Shown: piece by piece, positions 22,313 to 33,203 of the stretch
Position numbering within the stretch: position 1 is the stretch's first letter
How the letters are laid out: every line of letters begins with the position of its first letter
Assembly (NCBI GenBank): GCA_010909165.1
Contig: VJWM01000063.1
Coordinates: forward strand, 1,550,001 to 1,614,000
From: Anthoceros angustus
Lineage: Eukaryota; Streptophyta; Anthocerotopsida; Anthocerotales; Anthocerotaceae
DNA: 64,000 bases
Direction of reading: 5' to 3'
The notes under the pieces: model-generated
What the model was told of the DNA's origin: nothing
What the model saw: only the letters and a program-made list of their open reading frames with translations
Database searches by the model: none
Program-made: the position numbers and the translations under genes

Positions 22313-24976
22313 CATCCGGTCACGGCAACAGGATATAGCAACACGTTACATTTGCTTCTTCTTGTCAGGCCATGATCTGTCATTGTTTGTCCGAGACTGT
22401 CATGTATGGCCCCAGGCTCGGCTGAAGCTAACGTGGCCACATCTGATGACAGGCACCCAGGGCACGATGAACAATATGACTGACACTCGGGTAACTGATC
22501 TGTACGGTGAAACCAAAACGCCTGCTTCGTCATTATGTGCCCCTCCCAGCACCAAGTTCTTTGCAGGTGGAAAGATGCAACACATTCTTTGCTGCCCGTG
22601 TCTGCATGTATGCGTGCCACTTGCATGCCCACTTCCACTTCCACTTCCACTTCCACTTCCGCAACGCTTTCATGCCCATCGTGATGACCCACCTGCTCCT
22701 ACACCTTTTCACTCTCCTGACTCCTAACAAGGTGGGCTGTACCCCATGACGATTCACGTCGGCACAGATGTACCTTCTGCTCATGCGACTTCACTGCCCG
22801 GGTCAGGCCAGTGCAGAGGAGAGAACCCTGGTGCAGGTTGACTTCTTTCTCCGTTTCTCCTTCTCGATTTTAGCAGAGCATGTCGGATTGGAGGCAGAAC
22901 TGGGGGAAACACGGATGGCATGCTCCTCCTCCTCCTGGTAAAGGAAGTCCTGGGCTCTGTGGGCAGAGAGTCGGCGTCTGTTTTAGGCTGCACCGACCGT
23001 CAGGAAAGGGAAACCCCAAAGTCGACTCGTGAGTCGTGAGGCCCTGAACTCCTGGAGCCCGCCATCTCCTGGGTGGCATCTGACTGACCTGGGTTCCGCT
23101 CTGACAAAGGGTCGCTTCCCTCGTGCCCGCATGCCCTCCCCGTCGGTGGTGCCTTATCTGGCCGCAGATATTTCAACGGAAAAATACCCGCCCAGCGCCC
23201 ACCACCGACCATGAGCACTGCTGGGCTACGTCAATGGCGCGCAACGGAACGGAACGGTTTATGGAGGAAAGAAAACGGAAGGCGATTATGAAAACGAGAC
23301 GGCGTGGGTAACACGTTTGCGCCGCTCGTTAAAGGCGGAGGGCAGCAAAACCGTCCGCACTCATGGAAGTTGGAGGCTCTCATTGAATGCACCCGGACGG
23401 CACTCCGGCGAAACTGTATCCGCCGAGGCGGCACTCGCAAAGCTCAGTATTCTATATGCACTCCCTTCTTCTTCTTCTTCCCATCCCTAAGTCTTTGTTG
23501 GGGCCAAAGGTTAAGTATTTTGAGGTAAAGAAAGCGCAGATTTTTATTAATTAGGTGAATAATAAGTAATAAAAATTAATAATATAGGTGCTAAAAAATT
23601 GTGCTCGGAAAAAAAACCTTGTACATATGAAGAAGAAAAATTTTATTTAAGTCCACTAAGGACGGATAGACTTGGTACTTAACAGCTTGTACCATGGTGT
23701 GTGGTGTGCCTAAACTAAACTACTTGCACGAAGGGCATCCACTCCCTTTAAGCATCCCATCTAAGTACTGATCTAAGCTCAGGATGCTTAATCACGAGGT
23801 TCTTATAAATGTGTGTCCATTTGGCCGAAGAGACCTATAATGTAAGCATTGGAGCCTGGTATGAAGATAGGACACATCCAGCTTCTGACTTCGAACACAT
23901 CCCAAAAAATATCCTGTGGGGATACGTAGTTACGTACCCCCGACGGGTAAAACGTTGGGATTTTTGAAAATAAAAGGCTGCGCTTGTTTGAATTGTAGGA
24001 CGGGACGGCGGAACGGGCGCTCGGGACGGCGTTAGAGACAAAGAACAAATTAGCAGAAAAAGTTTTGGCAGGCCTCGGCCCACGGCCGGGACAAGGGAGT
24101 GCGTCGGAGCGTAAAGGTCGCGAAGCCAGGCCACTGCCACTGCCGCTGCCGCTGCCCCTGCCGCGGCCCCTCCCGGTGCGTTGCATGCAGCACGGCCTGG
24201 CCCGGGCAAGAGTGAGGTGAGGCGGTTGCAGTGCAATTCACGCTCTGTGTCATCCTCGATTGCTATGAGCGGCAGCGGGGCAGGCCAGGCATGCCGGGCC
24301 TGCCAATTTTGGATTCACGCTCAGCTCTTGCTGCGATTTGAGCCTGCCTTCCGCTCGGCCTCACATCCGGCTCGCGTCTTGCCCCTTGGTCTCGGTGGGA
24401 TTCGAATTCGTGAAGCTGCCGGTGGAGCGCAGCAGGCGAGGCTTTGGTGCTGGATGGGGGCACGGGGGATGGCTGAGGTTGGAATTCGGCAGGAGCTCTG
24501 CTTGATTTGTGAAGCGTGCTGCGGAGGACGTTCCGGATGCAGGATTCCCGCCGTTTTAGGCTTTCTTGACTGCGTGGCGGCCGAGGTCCTTGTTTTGCTT
24601 AGTGTTGTGTCTGGCTGAGTGAGGTTCAATTTGCAAAGGCTGTTTGCAGAGTTGTGAGGATGAAGGTTTGACTGTGTGAGTTTGCTGATCGGCGTGCTGT
24701 GTGCCGGTTTGCTGTTTCGTTTGTCGTTTCTTGGTTCGCTGACGGAGAGCCTTTGCTTCTTCTCCACAATTTGGAGCAGGTGTGAAGGAGGTGGAAGGCT
24801 TGCACGTATGTGCAGCTCCCGGCAGTGCGGGGATTCGGAGGATTGCATCTAATTTTGGCGGAAGTAAGTTGCTCAGCAAGTGTTCTGGAATTTCAGTGGC
24901 GAATGAATTCGCGCATTCGGTGCGTGTCGACCCTGATCTGTGATCAGCGCACCATTTGACACAACGGAAGTCGAGT
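22313..24976. other. Intergenic region with microsatellite and 5S-like fragment
   Basis: It holds the 3' flank of the lyase gene, a CCACTT repeat at 22629-22661, an AT-rich stretch at 23,510-23,660, a possible 5S-derived fragment, a CCACTG/CCGCTG run at about 24,125-24,160, and the GC-rich 5' flank of the glycosyltransferase gene. No protein gene is recognised. Confidence 0.5.
23728..23805 (-). pseudogene. 5S rRNA-like fragment (3' two-thirds)
   Basis: Read on the minus strand, AGAACCTCGTGATTAAGC followed by TCAGTACTTAGATGGGATGC and then GGGAGTGG...CCTTCGTGCA follows the order of plant 5S rRNA from the A-box region to near the 3' end. The 5' third is absent. It may be a 5S pseudogene or the body of a 5S-derived SINE. 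The match is by eye only. Confidence 0.35.
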
Positions 24977-26791
24977 ATGCTGAAAACTGTGAGGAGGAAG
25001 CACCGAGAAATGCCGTCAAACTTGAATCTTGGAGGAAAACATGCATGTGTTCGAAGGCGGCTTCTGCCATGGTTCATGTCGGTTTCTCTGAGCTGCGGTG
25101 TCCTTGTGCTCCTCCTTGTCGTATGTGTGCGCGAACTCCTACCTCTCTATACGACATCGCCTTCCCTGTCTATAACAGTTTGGCCAGGCTCTGAGGTCTC
25201 ACTTCGCAGTCGCTACAACAGGGTGAATGACTCTTACACTGTGCAGCCTCTGAGACTGCCTGAATATGGCAAACTTATATACAGAGAAAATGAGACTCCT
25301 GTCGTGGACGGGAAGAGCATTCTTGGGGAGGTGACGAAAGGTAAGCAGGTGATAGATATTCTGTATAGAAACGGTGTAGATAGTAGTCACGCAGGAGCTT
25401 ATCTGGAGAGCAAGGCAACTTTGTCTAAGGCGGGCAGGGGAACTTCAGGACTAGACCGAGAGGGGAAGGAGGTTTCTGGGGAAAGGGGGCCAGGGCTTCA
25501 CCCTGCTGGACTAGGAGTGCCTTTGAACCCCCAGAGCAAAAAGAAGCCCGTTAGAACAAGCCAGGCTCTTGAAGAGGATGAGAGAGGTAAAGTCTCAATT
25601 TCTGAGTTGCTCAACTGGCGGGGGGAACTGGATGGGGTGGACCTGCGACAACACCTTCAGAAGTTGACGTCTCAGGGAAGGCGACAGTGGCTGAAGCTGA
25701 ATTGGGAAAACTTCAAAATCCTACGAGTGGACTCTGTCTCTGAGCTGTTTTCCAGGCGCTTGAAAGATTTTTTCAGTGGTCCAGATTATTTTGTAAGGCG
25801 GGAAAGTGAAGGAGCGAGGACTGAATCTGGGCTGCCTTCGGAGCAGACAACCACTCAAGGCCCATCGGGTGAAGGGCATGATGGGAGTTACACACATTCC
25901 AGTGAAGCTACCAACAAATCAGGGGACTGCAAGCTCCGGTTTTTCCTAACCTGGATATCGCCCCTTTCATCTTTTGGTCCTCGTGAGCATATATGCCTGG
26001 AGAGTGTGTTTACCATCCACCCTACAGCCTGTGTCGTCATACTTTCCAGGTCCTTCGACAGTTCAGAGGGAAGAAAGATGCTGCAGCCCTTTGTAGTCAG
26101 AGGCCTGCGGGTTATAGCGGTTTCTCCTGATCTCCCCTTCCTTTTTAGAGGCACTCCTGCAGCTGACTGGTTCAAAGCTCTCAAGAGCGGGAACCAAGAC
26201 CCAGGCGAGATATCTTTAAGTCAAAACCTATCCAACATCTTGCGCATGGCTGCTTTGTACAAATATGGTGGAATTTACGTAGACAATGATATTCTGTTGC
26301 TAAGGGATCTTTCAGGGCTGAGAAACGTTATAGGGGCCCAGAGTGTATATGCCTCAACAGGAGAATGGGCCCGACTGAACAATGCTGTGATGATATTTGA
26401 CAAAAAGAGCCCTGTTCTGTACAAGTACATTGAGGAGTTCGCCATGACTTTTAATGGCAACAAATGGGGTCACAATGGGCCCTACTTAGCTACCCGCGTT
26501 ACCCGAAGGTTGGTTGGCCGTGAGGGATACAACTTCTCCATAGCTTCTCCATCAGCGTTTTATCCTGTGAACTGGGCAAGGATCGAAAAATTCTTCAAGA
26601 GTGCAAGCACACAGGAGGAGATAGACTGGCAACTTGCCAAGCTCGAGCAGCTGGAGGGTGCATCCTACGCAATCCATCTTTGGAACAAACAAAGTAGAGA
26701 TATGGATGTACAGATAGGAAGCCTCATAGATGTCTTGTTCAGAAAAGTCTGCATCTTTTGTGACCTATCGTTCAGAACAGCAAGTATGTAG
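24977..26791 (+). CDS. Alpha-1,4-glycosyltransferase-like protein (DXD / A4GALT family), Golgi type II membrane protein
   Basis: A 604-codon intronless frame; the ATG at 24977 is the first in frame. A short basic cytosolic tail and one transmembrane helix (about residues 33-52) predict a type II Golgi enzyme. A long variable stem follows. The catalytic half starts near residue 320 with CLESVFTIHPTACVVILS. The sugar-nucleotide binding segment ILRMAALYKYGGIYVDNDIL carries the DXD motif as D-N-D (about 26282-26290). The A4GALT C-terminal domain follows: NNAVMIFDKKSPVLYKYIEE, NKWGHNGPYLATRV and YAIHLWNKQSRD. Plant members are mostly uncharacterised; a role in glycan or cell-wall glycosylation is inference. 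The neighbouring CLT gene is convergent, about 0.5 kb away. Confidence 0.92.
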   Translation: MLKTVRRKHREMPSNLNLGGKHACVRRRLLPWFMSVSLSCGVLVLLLVVCVRELLPLYTTSPSLSITVWPGSEVSLRSRYNRVNDSYTVQPLRLPEYGKLIYRENETPVVDGKSILGEVTKGKQVIDILYRNGVDSSHAGAYLESKATLSKAGRGTSGLDREGKEVSGERGPGLHPAGLGVPLNPQSKKKPVRTSQALEEDERGKVSISELLNWRGELDGVDLRQHLQKLTSQGRRQWLKLNWENFKILRVDSVSELFSRRLKDFFSGPDYFVRRESEGARTESGLPSEQTTTQGPSGEGHDGSYTHSSEATNKSGDCKLRFFLTWISPLSSFGPREHICLESVFTIHPTACVVILSRSFDSSEGRKMLQPFVVRGLRVIAVSPDLPFLFRGTPAADWFKALKSGNQDPGEISLSQNLSNILRMAALYKYGGIYVDNDILLLRDLSGLRNVIGAQSVYASTGEWARLNNAVMIFDKKSPVLYKYIEEFAMTFNGNKWGHNGPYLATRVTRRLVGREGYNFSIASPSAFYPVNWARIEKFFKSASTQEEIDWQLAKLEQLEGASYAIHLWNKQSRDMDVQIGSLIDVLFRKVCIFCDLSFRTASM

Positions 26792-27076
26792 TGTGATGTA
26801 GAGATTGCCGTCTTGGACGCCGTAGACGAAGCATGCACATGCATAGGTGGCAGATTACTAGACCGATTTGATAAGTAGCTATGTCAGTGATGAGTGACGT
26901 AGCTGCCAAACCTGTCCCTGTTGGGGCTACAGCGTCCCTAACCCTGCAGGTTGGGAAAGGCAACAGCACATTGTTGTTGTAACTTTGGGAACACTGCAAC
27001 CGTCACCTGGCAAAATAGCCTCTTGACATGGGATTAATAATACATTCGATGGGAGATGGACAACCAGCTCTCACTT

Positions 27077-27290
27077 GGAGAAAATGCCAAATTCTGTGCA
27101 CCTAGTATTCTGTACGATTTTGTACAGAGAAAGTGCCAAATTCTGTGTACCTAGTATTCTGTACGATTTTGTACAGAGAAAATGCCAAATTATGTATAGT
27201 ATTCTGTACGATTTTGTACAGAGAAAATGCCAAATTGTGTGTAGTATTCTGTACGATTTTGTGCAGAGAAAATGCCAAATTCTGTACAAT
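27077..27290. repeat. 45-49-bp tandem repeat with an inverted core
   Basis: About four to five units follow the pattern AAATGCCAAATTCTGTG...GTATTCTGTACGATTTTGTACAGAG, with GTATTC at 27105, 27154, 27199 and 27244. Each unit contains TGTAC-GATTTT-GTACA, an inverted repeat with 5-bp arms. The array lies between the 3' ends of the convergent glycosyltransferase and CLT genes. Confidence 0.88.
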
Positions 27291-27319
27291 TTTCCCAACC
27301 CAATTCCCAAGCAGGTGTC

Positions 27320-29641
27320 CTAGATATCTTTGGCTTTTCTAGTCTGAGAAGCATAATTGTAGGCCGCCAGCCCAGATACTAGAACAAAGGCACCAAACCA
27401 AAGACCTGGAGGTAAAGGGGCAGGCGGTCCAAGGTATGGCAAGTTCAGGGTGAAGCTCCACACACCTAGCGGAACTGTTGAAAGCCACACAAAATTTGTT
27501 AGGCCCAGGGTTATTAGATCATGAAAGACGGCATAACAGATTGTTGTGGAAATCTCACCTGCCAGAGTCATGACAAGGGACGCCACAATCGCCGAAGTTC
27601 TCTTCAAAAGTGTCAGGGCAGCGATGTTGAAGGATAAATTAACAAATATGTACAAGAGAGGAACGAGAGGAGCTCCATCACAAGCTGCACAACAAATGCC
27701 AGATCCTCAGAACTTCCTCAACCGCAAAAATAGCTCAGAAACAATGTGAGCATATTAGGTCTGAAACATGTACCCGCAACTAGGGAACCCGTATTCAGAA
27801 AACAGGCTGCTCCGTCCCTGAAATACATCGGTAGCTCCAGGAAAGGTATCCCTCTCAGATTCGAGAGGAAAGGGAGCAAAAGCAGGACAAATAGAGCCTG
27901 CGGGATACATACATTGTCAGAATCCGTGGGTCATCCTGCATGCAACCGACAGCTACATCCTTGGGTGGACAAAAATCTACCTGAAAGCCTGATCCGAATG
28001 AGTTCACCACGAAGATGTCGACACCGCCCTGGATCCATATCAAAAATAAGATGATGAAGGTCCCACGGCTTTGTAGATGTGTATGCATGCAATGGGAGGA
28101 CCTCAAGACAGATAACATACCTTTATGCGCCTGCTGGCATCTTGAAACACTGCTTCCTGATTCCACGAGTGGAGATTTAGAAAAGAACAAGAAGTCAAGA
28201 GATACCAGGGCCTGATGTGAAAGACGGAAACAAGCCTGACCTTCAGAATGTTGGCAGCGGCAGAGAAACCGGTTGACACAATCATCAGAATGGACCAGAG
28301 AATTTGAGGCTGAAGGGATAAAGTCCCTTCACTTCCACTGCAAACAAGTCAAACAGTCAGTAAGACGATCAGTGCTAGTGGCATTCTTGCGGCAGTGACA
28401 AGAGATAAAGGTGGGCCACCATGGGCTTCAAAGTCGAGTACCTTGCAACCACAATAACAACTCCAATAATGACAAGCAAACAGCCGGCCAATTGGCCAAG
28501 TGTGTATCGTTTCCCAAGAAAAGAATACGAGAGCAGCAGCTGCCACACCAAATACACCTGCAGACCACAAACCCAGCGGAGAAAGAAGCGACATCAGCTA
28601 CATGGCGGCAAACATAGGTAAAAAGCCAATTCGAAGACCAGCACAGCCAGAGCTTGCCTCTCATGCTATGCGCCAACTACCTGAGCTAGGATAGGAATAG
28701 CGGCTCCCGGGAGAACCGCTGCACAAAATCAACCACACATGTGCCCACCTTAAAAAATGAGGCCCCCAACAGAATTATGCAAAGCCGGTCCTTGCCAAGA
28801 GGCTAACCTCAGTTACCTGCGGATGCCATTCCCGAAGCTATGGCCAAAGCCTCCAACCCACCAATGGCAGCTAATTTACTCTTAGGCAGCTCCAACATCG
28901 CCTTTGTCACAATTCCTGCGCGGTAGCGGATATATAGCATTGTGAAGTAAACTGCAACATACCTGTACATCAGGACATGAAACCTTTATCCACTGCAAGG
29001 AGGGCAACATGTCTCCACGACAACGGGACAAGTGCAGAACGAACCACTGACCCGAACGTCGTCAACTGTGCCAAAAAGAAGGGATATCTCGCCATGGGCA
29101 CCAATGCCATCTTGTACAAAATCTTGTTACTCACAGAGAAGGAAATGGTCAGACCAGCCGCTAGAATGGTAAACAGCAGCTGTTTCGGCACGGCCACCTC
29201 TCCAACCCTCCACACATTACGCCCCTCCTCCTCCTCCTCCCCATCCACAGCAGTATACAGGTTCGCAACAAGGTCATCCGCGTCCTCAGCTCCATCTCTC
29301 GCATACGACCGGCTCTTCCCAACACGAAGCCTCTCCCTCAAATTCCTCCTCTCCCTCAACCCACCAGACCCAAAACGGGCTCCACCCACAAACGAACCGC
29401 CCACCACCGCGGACGAGCACGAGGGCTCAGAAAGCGCAGAGAATGCAGGACCCAACACCCCATCCCTCTCCCAGCAGGAGCACACGCTCGATCTCAACCT
29501 CCCACACCCCGCCGACCACGAAGCAGCAGCCAAGAAGAGCGATAATCTGCCTCGCCGCGAGGCGGGGCAGGTCATTGCCGACGGGAGAGCGCACTTGCTC
29601 CCTCCCGCAATCCATCCACGCACCAGAACGGCCTCCGCCAT
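27320..29641 (-). CDS. CLT: CRT-like transporter (CLT), plastid envelope thiol transporter
   Basis: CLT proteins are plant homologues of the Plasmodium chloroquine-resistance transporter. In Arabidopsis they export glutathione and gamma-glutamylcysteine from plastids. About ten exons run from the ATG at 29641 to TAG at 27320. Exon 1 (29052-29641) encodes a Ser/Arg-rich plastid-transit-like stretch and the first helix (VSNKILYKMALVPMARYPFF). Exon 2 (28817-28962) encodes YVAVYFTMLYIRYRAGIVTK. A 38-bp mini-exon (28681-28718) encodes VLPGAAIPILAQ, and exon 4 (28442-28557) encodes VYLVWQLLLSYSFLGKRYTL. Later exons give VDIFVVNSFGSGFQ, PFLSNLRGIPFLELP, YIFVNLSFNIAALTLLKRTS and GVWSFTLNLPYLGPPAPLPP. 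The splice joins are in frame and the predicted order of helices matches the family. All ten membrane segments appear present. Confidence 0.93.
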
Positions 29642-30200
29642 CTCCAATCCCAATCCTGCATCCAAAATTCCACAAACGCCCTTCCCCTCAACGCATCAAG
29701 CCCCGTCCTTCCCGATACGTGAAACGCTGATCTCCGAATTCCCTCCACAATGCCACTCAAATCCACCGCCCAAGTCGTCGCCTTCGCCGACTGAAGAAGA
29801 CAAGTCCAACCCAGCAGGCTGAGGAAGCAATTGAAGCAGTCCAGTCCAGCCCACGACGGGAAAAAGCCGGAAATTGCAACAGGGGACCACAGCGCGTGCG
29901 TCACGCAAGGACAGGAATCAGTGGGCTGCAGCCAACAATTTCCTCTCTTGTTCGTTTCTTTTTCCTCTCGCTCGCCCGCCTTCTTGGACCATAGCCACTA
30001 CACTTCCTGCCTGCCGGCAGCCGCTTTATAGCCGCTCCAACCAGGACCAACCATAAGCCTCCTACCTGGCGGCACCCGGGTAATATCTTCCCGCACAAAC
30101 TGGCCCGGGCAACGCCCAGAGCACGCCACGCTAGACCCGGCCGCTCACAGGGCGCCCGGAGACAAAGGGTAGCTTCCGGGGGAGATTCCCACTCGCCGTT
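29642..30200. other. 5' flank of CLT, no other gene recognised
   Basis: GC-rich sequence upstream of the CLT start codon, with no recognisable coding similarity. Confidence 0.5.
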
Positions 30201-30505
30201 AGAATAAGCGCCCGGACAATACTTCCCCGGCCGGTGGAAGTCGCCAGGCCCTGCTGCCGGTGGTGGTGCCGGTTTCGTGACCGGGAACTCGTGAGTCGTG
30301 AATTCTGAATCGTGAAGTGTTGTGTATGTGTGAATATAGGTCGCGGTTTCCCTCGCTTGTGCGAGATAAATTTAGTACCTAGTTTGTTTTATGGAGAGTG
30401 GTTAGAATAATTAAACCACGGGTTTAAGTCCGGTCATGAGGAGACAGAGCGCGGGGAAGAGGAAGGCGGGGAGCAGCAGCAACAGGCGGCGATGGCGGCC
30501 AGGGC
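30200..30505 (-). pseudogene. Decayed copy of the 3' end of the matrix metalloproteinase gene
   Basis: This stretch aligns by eye with 31,920-32,205, the 3' flank and last codons of the metalloproteinase gene. Both contain AGAATAAG...GCGCCCGGA, GGAAGTCGCC, GGGTTTAAGT and GGGGAGCAGCAGCA. On the minus strand it can still encode RHRRLLLLLPAFLFPALC, the counterpart of the hydrophobic GPI-signal tail. No catalytic domain remains. Confidence 0.7.
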
Positions 30506-31259
30506 GAGCTGGTGGACAATGCCTGGCCAAGCGGGAGCGAGGTGTTGTTGGCCCTGGGGAGCGCGGGAAACTGGCGTGCGGTGTCCATGTGGCTTCGCAG
30601 GGAGTGATGGAAAGGTCGGAGCCTGGTGAGGCGAAGGACGGAATTTGTGTTGTCATGTTGGATGACGGTATGCAGTTAGGGTTTGAGTTTGAGTGAATCG
30701 GGTGTTGTCTCGAGAGCACGTTTAGGGTTTCGCTGGGGCTCCTTTGATTGGTGTCTCGTCTCTTGTCCAGCGATGGGGGCTGGTGAAGGGCCTTGAGGTT
30801 GCGATGGTGAATGCGCTAACCCACCTACCTATGTAGACGTGAATGCACCCAAGCATATTATCATTCATGGTCATTCATCATGCAGGCCTGGTGAGAAGCT
30901 TTTGTAGCAGGTTGAACAGGTCTGAGATGAAGGCTTGGGTGAGAGAAATATCTGTAACAACTCGGCCATGGTTGTGCAGGTGCCACCCTCCCGGTTGGTT
31001 AGGTTGAGGTCGATGGTGAAGGCCAATTGGCTCTGCTTGCACTCACGGATGGCTCCTCTGCACTTGAGCAGAATGCCTGATGCTGACGTAGGGGACAGCC
31101 TGACTGTGCCCTTGAGCAAGGTGAAGGGCAAAGTTGGGCTTTGAGGGTCTGGGGTGGGCAGTCCCGAGTCCCTATAACTCGTGGTGAACCAGGTTAGATT
31201 ATCCTGTCGGCCTGGAGGTTTACTGCCCTTTTGCTTCTTGTCTTTCTGTTCTCGTACTC
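30506..31259. other. Unassigned region, weak coding signs
   Basis: Short frames are open on both strands around 30,870-31,140, but neither is recognisable. It may include 5' exons of the putative gene that follows. Confidence 0.3.
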
Positions 31260-31800
31260 ATGGCTTGTCTCGCCTTGCGGTGGCAGCTGGGAGCTCTCCA
31301 TGTTGCGGACATGCTGTCTAGTGACCACCATTACTTCACATACAAGGTTAGTTGAACACTATTTTGTTCGTAGGATTTACATATCCGGCACCATGGTAAT
31401 GATTTTGCTCAAAGCTTTCTCTTCTGCCTGCACTGGACATAAGTTTGCTAGAGGCAAAGATCTCGGAGCTGCAGCAGGAGTTCCACGAAAAGGTCTTGCT
31501 TTTGGTAACCGAAAAAGTAAGCAGCGAGCATACTGCTGCTGCCTTCCCCTGCCTGATGTTAAAAAAGTGTGCAGCTACTCCTCTCGCTGGCCGGCTTCGT
31601 ACTGTGAACAGAGCCGGTGAAACTGCTGCTCACGCTGTTTTGGTCGTTTGATCCAGGACTGCATGAAGGATCCTGGTGCCTTTTCCCAGTTGAGGAGAGC
31701 AGACGTGCTGGCCCTGCATTCGAATTTGATACTATTGGATGGGGCGTCAAGTCTACAACACTTAGATAGGCTGCTGGCTAGGGCAACTTGTGGTCGTTAG
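31260..31800 (+). CDS. Putative small multi-exon gene, unknown
   Basis: Three exon-like blocks have splice-like borders. An ATG at 31260 starts MACLALRWQLGALHVADMLS...YFTYK before a GTTAGT donor. A coiled-coil-like block LLEAKISELQQEFHEK lies near 31445-31490, bounded by AG and GT. A last block follows a CCAG acceptor near 31655 and reads DCMKDPGAFSQLRRADVLAL to a TAG at about 31800. The phase between the first two blocks does not fit without adjustment, and I recognise no family. It is tail-to-tail with the metalloproteinase gene. Confidence 0.28.
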
Positions 31801-32113
31801 CAGAAACGCGGGTTGCCTGTATTCACCCGTGGTGACACCGGACCTCAGATCCGCACCTTGTTTCCTCGCAGAATGAACATCTGAGATGCCTCTTCCAATT
31901 GCATGAAACCAGCGCCCAAGAAATGGTTTAGAATAAGAAGCGCCCGGAATATATTTCCCCCGGGAAATGGAAGTCGCCCTCCAGGCTCTGCTGCCAGTGC
32001 TGGTGCAGTGCTCGACACCGTTGTGAAAGCGGGTTCCTTTCGGTGAGATCGTTGGTGCGAGACGTTGTTTCAGTAGAGTCGTTAGAGTAATCAAAGCATG
32101 GGTTTAAGTGAGG

Positions 32114-33203
32114 TCAAGGGAAGACGAGCGCGGCGAAGAGGAAGACGGGGAGCAGCAGCAGCAGGGAGTGGCGGCGATGGCGGCAGTCGCCGAGGGCGGA
32201 AGATGGGCTGGGCGCGATCACGCCTTGCAGGACCTGGAAGGCGCGGCTGGGGCCGTAAAGGGATTGCGCGCCCTGGATGTCGTCGGTGCTGAGGTCGTGC
32301 TTCACCTGCACGGCAAAACAGAGCTGAGAGCTCGAGTCCGGGACTGGATTAATGATGGAAGGATGGAAGGATGCAGCAGAGTGTGGAGTTTTGTACCTGG
32401 CGGGGGGAGATGTCGGCGAACATGGTGGCGGAGGGGTCGTCCGAATGGCCCATCCCGATGAGGTGGCCGGCTTCGTGGAGGAGGACGGACTGGAGGTCCA
32501 TGGTGTCTTGGAGCAGGAGGGATTCTGGGGAGAAGACGTCGACGCTCCACTGCTCGGCGAGGTCGAGGTGGAGGCGGCCGTCCTCGGGGGCGAAGGAGTG
32601 GGCGAGCACGCCCAGGGCGCCGTCGAAGGGCTGCCCGTCGCCGTGGTCTCCCATGAGGAAGCTCACCTTGATGTCGGCCCACTCGAAGTACACATCTTCC
32701 AGGAGCGCGAAGGTGAGCGGCACCACCGCCGCCCACGTCCGGAACGCGCCCTCCAGGGCGAACAGGATGTCCTTGCGCGGAATCAGCGCCGTCACGGCCG
32801 TCGTCGACAGCGCGTACGTCAGGTTGCTGTGCGACCTCCACCGCCCGTTGTATCCGAAGTACGCGAACTTGTCCACCGTCACCTCTCTTGGCCTGGCCTT
32901 CCTCGATCCCTTGCTGGATGTCATCAGGTTGACAGCCACCGTCGCAGTTTCACGATCAGGATCGCCATGCCGCTCCTGCACTCCGTGTACATGCTGCTGC
33001 CGTTGGGACCGTCTCGAAAAGGCTGCAGCAACGGACTTGGATTCATCCTCGAAGGACTGGTCCTTGGGGAAGCCGGACTCGCCGCCCTCGGGCCTCCATT
33101 GTGGGCTTCTTATTTCCGCCGAGCTGCCCAGGCCTGCCTCACCGATTAGCAACAACACCGTGGTGAAGGTGGCAAAGAGCAGAATTTCTGTGATGGAGCC
33201 CAT
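32114..33203 (-). CDS. Plant matrix metalloproteinase (matrixin, M10A), GPI-anchored, apparently without a cysteine-switch prodomain
   Basis: A secreted zinc endopeptidase of about 332 residues in two exons (32397-33203 and 32114-32305), joined in frame ISPRQ-VKHDLSTDD. The ATG at 33203 starts a signal-peptide-like MGSITEILLFATFTTVLLLI. The catalytic domain starts near residue 110 (NGRWRSHSNLTYALS), with DIKVSFLMGDHGDGQPFDG and FAPEDGRLHLD, which carry the structural zinc and calcium sites. The active-site motif HEAGHLIGMGH is at about residues 241-251, with the Met-turn ATMFADI. The C-terminus is basic followed by LLLLLPVFLFAALVFP, a GPI-anchor signal as in plant MMPs. The usual prodomain with PRCGVPD is not visible; about 85 Ser/Arg/Glu-rich residues sit there instead. 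A start at an upstream in-frame ATG (33236) is possible. Confidence 0.9.

Noticed and set aside
31240-31800. GINS or kinetochore subunit identity for the exon-like blocks
   Set aside because: The coiled-coil and tail wording was only vaguely suggestive and the exon phases do not fit, so no function is assigned.
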